Assembly: GCF_020382885.2 (NCBI RefSeq)
Contig: NC_058499.1
Location: forward strand, 2,316,001 to 2,380,000
Reading direction: 5' to 3'
DNA length: 64,000 nt
From: Scatophagus argus
Taxonomy: Eukaryota > Chordata > Actinopteri > Scatophagidae
Both the position numbers and the translations under genes were made by a program. Under the pieces are notes generated by a model. The model saw only the letters and a program-made list of their open reading frames with translations. It ran no database searches and had not been told where the DNA came from. Below are positions 9,458 to 18,890 of this stretch, in pieces; positions within the stretch are counted from its first letter, which is position 1, and each line of letters opens with the position of its first letter.

Positions 9458-11798
9458 ATGATTGATAAAGATGTTGCCCTTGAAGCTTTGTGCACACTTT
9501 GCCATGCCAGTGTGACATCTGTTCAAAAGAGATCATCATGTGGTGCAAGCCGAGCACAGCAGCAGCTGCTCACCAGTCATTTCATCTCTACAATCTTGCA
9601 TGCAGATGACAGCAGGTAATTATTGAAGATGTTGTTTATTTATATATTGTTATGATAAGATATTTCTGACGTGAGAGAGTTTGTGAACTTACAGAAAACT
9701 GTTTCTGAAAGCAGGTTTAGACACATTAGCGCCTCCAGCACACGGTGGTGGCCATGATGAATTACTTTTAGTAAAAGCAAGAGTTTTCCTTCGTTCCAGT
9801 TAAATACAACACAATCATCCAAATGCTCTTTCAGCTGTTTGATCGTGGCCTCTGTTTGTCTCTTCTGCTCCCATCTGTGCAGAGATCAGACACAGATGTA
9901 ATTCAGATGTGACTGACAGTAAGATTAGGCTAATAATCTGTAATAATCTGCCTTGGCATTTCGTTTCCTTACTTTACATCACAGCCAGGTGTCAGGAAGG
10001 AACTTCTGCCGCCTCCAAAGCGCCTTGCAAGGTGTTGATGCCGTAGGAGGCTATGTGGTGAACGAGGTGGCCCCTCCTGCGGGACGAAATTTCATCATCG
10101 ACGAGGATGAATTTTTTGATCCAAAGTTTGACTATGATTTCACCAATCTGAAAGACACCGAGACTTATTACCGAGGCGGAGAGACATATGAGCGTCCATG
10201 TGGTTGGCAGCGTTTTGCAATCAAGGTAAACATGCTTTTACCCTAACCCTAACCCTAACCCCCACAACAACCAGAAGCCTTTAGTAGGTAACAAGTTGTA
10301 GGAAAGGAGGTAAGACTGTGAGAACTTGACTTTTTGCTTCACTTTTGGGGAGCTGTCCTGTCATCCAGCTCAACAATGTCAGTTTTGCTTTGCTTGCATA
10401 TTTTTCCTTCACAAATCTGCGAATGAAGCAGCGAAGCGGCAGGGTCCAACAAAACCATCTGATGTAAATATTTTGTCACAGGTGCTGAATAAGTACAGTG
10501 ATGGAAACACCTGGCTGGGAACCCGATACCGCAGCACAGAGTCAGTACCTGGAGAGTGGCCTGTGTCCTACCACGGCACATCGAAAGCAGGAGCTGCTGG
10601 CATCATCCATGATTTCTTCAAGGTTGGTTGGTTTGAGTCTATACGAATACCTGTTAACCCATTAGAACGTAATACCTTAGTCATCACGTGAGTGCATGAG
10701 CTACACTTAGTTATGGCATGACACATTGGGCAAACAAACACCACCCAAATGTCTGAGCTGTCAGAGCTTCCTGTTTTAGTCCTCCTCTAACTTAAATGGA
10801 GATTAAACGGTTTAATCGTGCACTTCTGCTAGACTTTTCAATTGTCATCAAACTGTGTGGATCAAATTCTGATACTGAAACGAGTTGTTTTGAGGGAGTT
10901 GTGATGCTGTATCCACCATTTTTCAGCCGTTTCTTCACAGCTAAGGGGAAAACTGGTCCGATGTACAACATATGACGATGTAATTACACGGTTTGGCCAC
11001 AGAACGTCCAAAACTTTATAGCTGCTGCTACTCTGGCAGTACAGCAAACAACTAAAGTCACTACTGCTTTTATATACTTCATTGTGTTGGACCTTTTAAA
11101 GAAGGTTTTCTGTTGGAAAGCAGCAGAACAGGCCTTTTGAAAAACAGTCCAAATCAGGAATAAGTCTAACAAATCCTGTGGGAGACTTATTCACCTGCTG
11201 ATGACTTTTCTTTTCAGTTCTGTGTAGGCCTTTTGAAACTCATGACAATCAGTGGAGGATGAAATGCTGATAAAAACAGGTTCAGTACAGATTTTCATGT
11301 CAACGTTTGTTTGCAATGATTGGATGAACAAAGTGTCAGGCTCATTGCACATTCACTGACATGCCTTTGCCATCCTGCAGAGCAACATATTACAACTACG
11401 GATTGAGGATTACATTTGTACTTCATTCGTTTCGAGTAACTTTTTTCGATAAATCTGCTTTTTAAATCTAATAAAATCACGGAGACCTTTTATCATAAAT
11501 ATTAAAGAATCCTAATTGTTTTTAACAGCCAGGCCCAGGTGCGCGATACGGCAGAGGGGTTTATTCTACTCCACTCATAGCTGAGGCGATCCACTACGCC
11601 AAAACATTCACCTACAACAAGACAGGCAAGAAGTACCAAGTTATTCTGCAGAATCGCATCAACCCCAAGTACAGGCAGAAACACTACGGAGGGAAGTACT
11701 GGCTGATTCCCATCCCTGCTGGGACATCGAAGGCTGAAGAGCAGAAGATGGTCGAGGAAGCCATCCGTCCTTATGGCCTTCTGCTGAGAGAGGTCTGA
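9458..11798 (+). CDS. PARP-like ADP-ribosyltransferase-fold protein, 4 exons, 269 aa
   Basis: Exons: 9458-9615, 9985-10225, 10482-10622, 11529-11798, all joining in phase with GT-AG introns. The first exon (54 codons, MIDKDVALEALC...) was placed by hand: its donor phase fits exon 2 exactly, and a TATA box precedes it. Exon 2 ends in an aromatic/Cys-rich segment (YYRGGETYERPCGWQRF). Exon 3 carries YHGTS and exon 4 GRGVYSTP, resembling the His and Tyr NAD-binding motifs of the PARP-type ADP-ribosyltransferase fold. The catalytic Glu of true PARPs is not evident; the likely final strand reads PYGLLLRE. There is no signal peptide or membrane segment, so it is probably intracellular. I cannot name the family with certainty. 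Fish Gig2-type interferon-induced proteins have similar motifs but a different overall sequence. Whether it is a mono-transferase or inactive is unknown. Confidence 0.8.
10241..10263 (+). repeat. interstitial telomere-like repeat (CCCTAA)3
   Basis: Three exact CCCTAA units plus a partial one lie 15 bases after the exon 2 donor of the ART-like gene. This equals the vertebrate telomere repeat on the opposite strand. Confidence 0.9.
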
Positions 11799-11983
11799 TT
11801 GGTGTCCTGAGCTTTATTTTGAAAATCCAGTGAGTCTGTTGTCCTTGTAGAAGAATCATTTCTTGTTTACACTTCTAAAAATGTTGCCCTCTTTGTTTTT
11901 CTTTCTTTTTTCACTCTTTTTTGTTATTTTCATCATTTCTCTCTGTGAATCAGTTCGTATTTTGTTTTGATAAATTCTCTCTC

Positions 11984-11989
11984 AATAAA
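11984..11989 (+). terminator. polyadenylation signal of the ART-like gene
   Basis: AATAAA lies 186 bases after the stop codon, preceded by T-rich 3' UTR sequence. Confidence 0.75.
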
Positions 11990-11994
11990 GTTTA

Positions 11995-13085
11995 TTATAA
12001 TCTTAACGACTGTTCCTACTGTGCTTCATTAAACAGCGCAGTAGAATGAACACAAATAGCTTAAGTTGCAGAGCAGGCAGATCTTATGTCTACTGACTGT
12101 CAAATAAATATGTAAAGTAAACTGGACACTGAAATGACAGAGAGATAAAATGGTGAAATGATGATAAAATGGCATTTTGAAGATTAAAAGAGAAATTGAT
12201 AAACCTGAAAATAAATAAGTAAATAAAGTGGATGTGGAGGCTCGAACTGAAAGCTTAAATTGAGAGGCTTTTCAGTTTGTGCAACAGAAAAACGTAATTA
12301 AAATGAAATTACAAAAACAATTAAAGATTCATACCTTGACACATAATTTAAAGTAAACTTTTCCACAGCGAGTCCCTCACTTTGTCTGTCACCAACCGAC
12401 CTGGAGACAAAATTTGTGTTCACCTGCATCACATTAAAAATTTTTTACTTTTGTGGGTTTGGAAGCCCTTTGAATTAAGCATTAACTTTAGTATTTTTCA
12501 GCCTGGACTCGTTTCACTTGTTCTTGTGTCTGAAGTGTCTGATCGGGACGAGACTCTCTGAAACTGGTCCAGTGCCGAGTGAGAGCTGCTGCAGCCCAAC
12601 AGGCTCCACATGTGTTTCTTCGAGACAGTGTGAACAGCACAAATCACATGGAATCTGGTCTGCTCAGGTCTGATCAGGGCCACTTTCATATGTGGGCACA
12701 ATGAGAGACAGATCAAACCAGTCGTATCTGAACTCACGAGACTCTCGAGGTCGACGTTTGTCATGATTCTGTGCTGAAAAATCAGCCTCCCTTTGTGTAG
12801 TCCCAGTTTTTGAGTTAAGGCCAAACAGAGTCCTCATTTTGTACCATAAACATGTAAATGTGAGCTGGTATGACAATAAAAGTTCCTTGAATCCTTTAAA
12901 AGACTGACCTGGTTTGTCCATCGTGCAGCTCAGGATCCAGCAGGTGTCTGGAGGGCCTTCAGTCTCACATGGTCAGAACAAGTTTTCACTACCACATTTT
13001 ATTTAACTTAGTTAAGGTGGGAATTGACAGCATGTTTTCAAGGCAATGGACATGTTATCACCGAGGGGGGTGTTTTTCACAAACT
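11995..13085. other. intergenic DNA between the ART-like gene and astacin A
   Basis: No supported gene is seen. The open frames here are short and lack splice context. The stretch ending near 12897 (TGACAATAAAAGTTCCTTGAATCC) resembles the 3' tail of a fish LINE, so part of 12500-12900 may be an old insertion on the plus strand. Confidence 0.45.
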
Positions 13086-13091
13086 GCAGGC

Positions 13092-13097
13092 TATAAA
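13092..13097 (+). promoter_or_regulatory. TATA box of astacin A
   Basis: TATAAA lies 60 bases before the start codon, which implies a very short 5' UTR starting near 13120. Confidence 0.65.
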
Positions 13098-13151
13098 CTC
13101 CGACTGCAGCAGGACTCAGGTGTTAACTCTGTGCACCTGCAGGCTGCCGAC

Positions 13152-16100
13152 ATGGTTTTCTTCAGGCTCAGTGTCCTCGTCCTGCTGCTGGTCTCCGACT
13201 GCTCCTGGGCTGACGACCAGGTGTGGAAGTTATACATAAAGATAAGTCAGGATGAAAGATTTCTTATTGGAGGAAAGAATTTAGTCGTCCTGTTTTTTGC
13301 TTTGTGACATCAAGATGATTCTGTCCCTTTAGTCTCTTGGTTGATATACATGCCCATATGCTATCATTATATTAATACATGCATGTCATTATCTGCTGTT
13401 TCTAAGTATTAATTAGCCTTTATTACTTGCTGATTACTGTGAGGTCAGAATATACAGTGATGTAAAACAGTGGAGAACATGTTATCATACTTTGAAGCAG
13501 ATTACGGGACAATTTAAGCAGAACAAAGAATATACAGCAGACTGTGCACACCAGCTTGCATAAATGCTAAGAGTGATGTCATGTCCCTGATCCAGGATCT
13601 GCCTGTGTCTGAGCTCCTGTGGAGGGCCAACAAAGATGTTGGTAAGACACCCAGCGTTTTGTATAACACCGACAGTGTAATTAATAAACAGCACTTTAAA
13701 ATTCATCTGTAGTCCCTGCACAGATTTATTAAAGTCTTCGCCATAAAGGAAGCTTGAAATGACAAGTTACTGTATGTTGTTTCAGTTTAATTCCCACATT
13801 AAGCTGCTGCTAACTTTAGCTAACAGCACCAGCAGTGATGGTAGAAATCCCTGCGAGATGTCGTCGCAGTGGTAGTAGTAGTAGATTCCAGTAGATTTCT
13901 GCAGGATGTCAATCCTAATCTGTTATAACTTTTAGCGCTCGAGAAGAGTATTAAATGTAAGCTACTGGAAGTTAAAGTATTGAAATGTGCTGTGGATGAT
14001 GTAAATATAATGCATGCATTCCGTACCACATTTCCGAGGGCTGCTGCCAGTTGATTAGCTGCTTTGTGCTTTATTAGTAAGCAAAATTGCTCCATTTAGC
14101 ATCCCTTTTAGGGATAAGCTACGCTAAAGCTAATGTTGTTAGCTTCTGCGGCGTTGTCTTAAAAGCTAAATTGACCCATCAGGGTTTTGTATGACCAGCA
14201 TGGGTGGTTTCCATTGCAATCCAATCAGAGAGAGGAACATGACTGATGTGGATCAGATGGAAAACAGATGAAATGCTAAATCTTATACTGATACATTTGG
14301 CCTTTAATGTCCTCCTTCCCGCAGTGCGCAGAGCGGACGAGCCGTTGGTCATTGATGACATTGCTTATGACAGCGAGAATGAGAGAAACGCTGACCCCTG
14401 CACCTCCTACAGCTGCATGTGGAGCAAATCGGCTGATGGAAGGGTCTACGTGCCCTACGTCATCGCCTCACATTACAGTAAGTACGTCAAATGGATGTCA
14501 TCAAAACAGGTTGACCAAAAGATCGGCTGCAATCTGGAGCCCAGTTTATAAACCCTGTATGTTTTGAAGGTCCCGTGTGTAGGATTTAGGAGGATTTGGG
14601 ATCGAGCCATAGGGTGTTTGTCCTTGTGCAAAACTGGGTTGTAGTATACAGTCGCCAGAAACTAATGTTGTTGTTTTCATTACCTTACATTTAAGCTTGT
14701 ACATCTACAGAGCGTGCAGGTCATCTTCCATAGAGTCGGCCATGTCGCAGCGCCATGTTTCTACAGGAGCCCAGAACAGACAAAACAAACACTGGCCTCC
14801 GAGAGCGACGGCCTTTCAGGTTTTAGCAGGCCCTGCAGGGGAGGGTGACACAAAGGGCACTAAACCCTCAGATGACTGACGAAACGTTGAACACTTTCAT
14901 CTTCATTGCTGTTCCTCAACTGTAGTCACGAGTTTGTTATTGCAGCCGTGATGATGAAGGTCCCCTCACTTAAATGAAGAAGGAATTTTCTTTCCCTGTC
15001 CGTGACGTTTTCCCAACCTTAACTAAGTAAAAGGATCTTGTTTTTGTGCCTAACCTTAAGCGTAGCGTCGTCGTCGTCCTCTTGAGGGTTTGTTGCCTGC
15101 AGGTGGATGTACGTGTTGTACACGTGTGTGTTGTCTTACCTGTACGTGTCTTCCCAGCTTCTCGTGAGCGCTCCATCATCGAGCGCGGCCTGCAGTCCTT
15201 CCATGACGTCTCCTGCATTCGCTTCACCCAGCGCACCGGCCAGAGGGACTACCTGTACATCCAGTCCGACAGCGGGTAACAGTTTACTGTGGGCAGGCTG
15301 CACGCAGCTCACCAACTCAAACCTCCAATTGAACTCTATGTGCTTTCCGTGAAAAATGTTGCTCAGCATGTATTTATGGCCGTCCCGTTAGCATATGTCT
15401 TATGTTCCATGGGTTTGAATAATTTCTACTGAATGTGAAGCTGTTATGAAATCAGAATTTGTTAAAATAAACTAAAATTAAAAAATAATTTTGTCATTCA
15501 ATACAATACATGCAAGTCACAGCTGTTTTCATCTTCAGAAGGTAAACCCTACATAAGTTCAAGTCTTTTCTTCAAATATTTCTTTAACATTTGAAATCGT
15601 GTCACTTCCACAGTCCCCGTAAATCTTAGAAATGAGTTATGATCTGTCCCTGCCTGCTTCAATTATTGATGTCTTTTATGTCATCGCTTCAATGCAGCTG
15701 TTACTCATACGTGGGCCGCCGTGGTAATTCCCAGACGTTGTCTCTGGACCGTCAGGGCTGCATCTACCACAACACCGTCCAGCACGAGCTGCTCCACGCC
15801 CTCGGCTTCAACCACGAACAGTGCCGCTCCGACAGGGACCAGTACATCCGGGTCCTGTGGGAGAACATCCAGTCTGGTCTGACCTGCACACACACACACA
15901 CACAGCATTTTAAATGATCAAACTAATCTGAGCTGCAGCTAACTATTATTTTATCTATTGGTTAATCTGCCAGTTCTTTTCTCAATTAACTAAATACTTG
16001 TTATGTGTTCCTGAAAACAGAAGTTAATGTAAATCACACAAAAACCGACAAAGTTAAAAACCTGTTGTTGCTTCAGAAATCTAAATTTTCAGCAAAATTA

Positions 16101-17141
16101 TCATTTATGAAAAACCTTGAGCAACTTTATCTGCTTTAAACTGTCCACCTGACCAGAAGAGATTAATGCACTAATCACAACAATCCTTATGCAAAACTTA
16201 CTTGCAAAGATCAAATGTTCTAAACAGACACACTAAAAGACGGTTTAACACATTTTCTTGTTTCTTTGCTGACTCTATGGGACTTTTTTCTGCTCAGGTT
16301 TGGCGTACGCCTTCGACAAGTTGAACACTCTGAACCTGAACACCCCCTACGACTACAACTCTGTCATGCAGTACCACAGGTCAATAATGCTACCATTCAT
16401 TTAGCAGCTTTTTGATTTAGCTAAACTCATTGACTGCATATAAAGATGGATGACATGAGAGCTCCCTAAAAGTGAACCCAGAACATCTGGATCGCCTCCT
16501 GGTGGCCAACTGCAGTACAGGACTGGTGATTGGGTCAGATGGACATGTGGGCGGGAACTCGATACTGTGGCTCCACCTCCCAATCGCCACTGGACAGACT
16601 CTGGTTCTAAATGACATCACCAGAACAAGATGGCAGGCCCCTCGTATCCAGGATATTTTGGCTTAACTTTACAGCGTACATTGGGAGGAATCTCACAGTA
16701 TTATAACCATTTCAGCCACGGAGCTGAATGAGCTAACACTCAGCAACGCTGTGGCTGCTGGCGGATTTGAGCTTCCCAATATTTTCTACCCCACCCCGAT
16801 TCTGCTTGATAAAAATAAATATGAATTAGATCAGATGATTTACGCCCCAATAATGTAAGTTCACAGATGTCCAAAGTAAGGACTATATAACAGTGATATA
16901 GTATCCATGTCAGGTGGTCATCTACACATAGGAAAAACTAGCTTACAATGCTTCAAACAGTACAAGTTTCTCTGATAAATATTTCAGCCTCTGTACTCTG
17001 TATGATTGCAGGTATGCCTTCTCCAAGAACGGTTTGCCCACAATGGAGCCTATCCCCAACCCCAATGTCGAATTCGGCACGGGCACCCAGATGAGCAGGA
17101 ATGACATCCTGAGACTGAATACTCTGTACAAATGTCACTAG
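13152..17141 (+). CDS. astacin A: secreted six-cysteine astacin metalloprotease, 7 exons, 258 aa
   Basis: This is a zinc endopeptidase of the astacin (M12A) family, resembling fish hatching enzymes (low choriolytic type) and nephrosin. Exons: 13152-13220, 13596-13641, 14325-14477, 15158-15275, 15698-15876, 16298-16379, 17012-17141. Residues 1-20 form a signal peptide. The propeptide carries IDDIAYD (48-54), in the place of the family's FxGD aspartate switch. The mature enzyme probably begins near Asn60 and has the extra N-terminal pair C64-x4-C69 of six-cysteine astacins. The zinc site is HELLHALGFNHE (H158, E159, H162, H168). The Met-turn is SVMQY (210-214), with Gln where His is usual and the zinc-ligand Tyr214 kept. 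No CUB or EGF domain follows, so it is a minimal protease. A seventh Cys (C171) follows the zinc motif. It is intact and looks functional. Hatching enzyme versus nephrosin-like paralogue cannot be settled by eye. Confidence 0.92.
14568..14870 (+). repeat. teleost interspersed repeat in astacin A intron 3
   Basis: The sequence starts AAGGTCCCGTGTGTAGGATT and later contains GGCCATGTCGCAGCGCCATG, TTTCTACAGGAGCCCAGAAC and AAACACTGGC. I recognise this order from a common fish non-autonomous repeat. The assignment is from memory and the boundaries are approximate. Confidence 0.5.
16430..16640 (+). repeat. teleost interspersed repeat in astacin A intron 6
   Basis: Landmarks are TTGACTGCATATAAAGATGG, GACATGAGAGCTCCCTAAAA, and ATCTGGATCGCCTCCTGGTG followed by GCCAACTGCAGTA. 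This matches a repeat frequent in fish genomes. A shorter copy in the opposite orientation lies at about 20930-21015 in astacin B. Confidence 0.5.
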
Positions 17142-17182
17142 CTTTAAAACACTGATGATGTTTTCTAAGCCTTTAATGTGAC

Positions 17183-17188
17183 AATAAA
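17183..17188 (+). terminator. astacin A polyadenylation signal
   Basis: AATAAA occurs 42 bases after the stop codon, giving a very short 3' UTR. Confidence 0.8.
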
Positions 17189-17289
17189 CCTTCGAACACA
17201 GAAGAAGCCTTGTCTGTTACTGTGCAGACACTTTTGTACCAAATGTTCCTCAACTGAAGTTCGTATAATGAAGGTCTAAATGCATTCAA

Positions 17290-17505
17290 CCTTAAGGAGT
17301 TTCCTCCGTAGGGTGTCTGGACTCAGTCTTAGAGACAGGATGAGGAGCTCAGAGTGGAGTCGCTAAAGGAGCCATCTGAGGTGGTTTTAGCATCCAGATA
17401 TGCCCAAGTAGGTGGAGACCCCTGGCGTAAACCCAGACCTCACTGGGGGGATTAGAGATCTGGCCTGTGAACAACCAAGGATCCCCCTGGAGGGATCCTT
17501 GGTTG
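17290..17505 (+). mobile_element. degenerate non-LTR retrotransposon fragment
   Basis: The stretch (GGGTGTCTGGACTCAGTCTT, AGAGACAGGATGAGGAGCTC, GAGCCATCTGAGGTGGTT, CCCCTGGCGTAAACCCAGAC, GGGGGATTAGAGATCTGGCC) resembles the 3' coding end of a fish LINE, frame-broken by substitutions and gaps. Conceptual pieces such as LSLRDRMRSSEW support this. It lies about 100 bases past the astacin A poly(A) signal and ends in a perfect 12-bp hairpin (17473-17504). Confidence 0.55.
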
Positions 17506-18660
17506 CAAACAAAAGCGTAAGCTGTGTGTTGTGATTGGTTAATATCTAACAAATTAAACAGGTTGAGTTTGAACCTTCACAGGGAGCCACACAAAATGTG
17601 ATAAATCACTTGAGTCAGTGTCAACCGTGACTCATGTAGGACAAAGTATTAGAACAGTTAATAGCTTCCTGTGTTTTCTTATTACAAACATGGAATGATA
17701 CTTAGAATCTGAGCCACATTGTTAAAATTAAGTCAATTAATGCAGATCAGTTTGTGGTTTGTTGTTTTTTTTCATGTAGCACCTCTACAAGTTTAATGCA
17801 CTCTCTCCGTTCGTCCACCTCTAACACGGACATCAGCCAATCACAAGTCAAGACTTTGGGGCTGCTGCAGCTGGGTTGGCCACTCATACGCTGTGTTTAT
17901 CTCTCTCCTGGAGACACCTGTCAGGTTCCTAAGCCAGGAACACACCACAAGATATAAAATGAAACATTGAGCTAGTTGGGTCTGGTCAGACTGAGTCAGA
18001 TGGCCTTGGCCAGCTGGAATCTGGACAAATCTGAATATGAGCCCACGCTCTGAGCTGCTTATCAACCGACGAGTGTTTACACAGTGTTGTCTGTTGGCTC
18101 TCAGCTTTAGTCTTTTTCATTGTAAGCTTAAACGTTCTTTGTCCATGAACGTCTTCAGTACAACCAGTTTCGTCCCCGTGAAAAACAAGCATCAGTAATT
18201 ACATTCCTAAAAAGATTATTCTAAATTGGACATTTAGCTTATTGAGTACTTTTACGAACTTGTGTGTGACAATGAAGTGAATCCATTCAAAAGTCAGAAA
18301 ACCAGATGACAAAATACAGCATGAGAAAAGTAAAGGAACAGCAAAGTGTACAAGAGAAAGAAATGATGTTCAGAAAGAAGAATTTTTTCCGGTGCAGTAG
18401 ATTATAAGTAGATTGATAAAGATTAAATGATACTGTGCTACTTATACAGTTTCAGTGAATCAGTTTTCCTTTATTTATTTATCCCCGAGGGGAAATTCTT
18501 TACTGAAATGATGACAGGAAACATTTGAGGCCAGGAATCTGGTCCAACTCAAACAGGATGAAAAAGGCTCTTGTTGTGGGATAAGGCAATGTGGCATCAA
18601 GGTGAAATATTCTTATCCAACGCTCACTTCTGTTTCCACTCCGTTTTCCCCCTCACCGTC
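17506..18660. other. intergenic DNA between astacin A and astacin B
   Basis: No gene is supported. A short TTTATTTATCCCCGAGGGGA segment (18471-18492) resembles a recurrent fish repeat end. An 18-bp block at 18592-18609 recurs upstream of the astacin pseudogene. Confidence 0.5.
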
Positions 18661-18671
18661 CAAAATATCCT

Positions 18672-18677
18672 TATAAG
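18672..18677 (+). promoter_or_regulatory. TATA box and probable 5' UTR exon of astacin B
   Basis: TATAAG at 18672 would start a 5' UTR exon near 18700. A good donor (ggca|gtaagt) begins at 18757 and an acceptor (gctgcag) ends at 18878, just before the coding start at 18891. Astacin C has the same arrangement of TATA box, short noncoding exon and small intron. Confidence 0.45.
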
Positions 18678-18890
18678 GATTTTATTCCGGTGCAGCCGAT
18701 GCTTTAAAATGTGATGCAGCGGCGATCACTGCATTTCTATCGCCTCAGGGGTGGCAGTAAGTATCATTCATACATCTTCACCCAAACTGTTTTAAACGCT
18801 CTTCTCAGGTTTCTGACGACAGGAAAACGAAGCCACTGATTAGATGGTTGGATGTTCTGCTGGTTTTCTTGCTGCAGGTTATTTGTTGAC

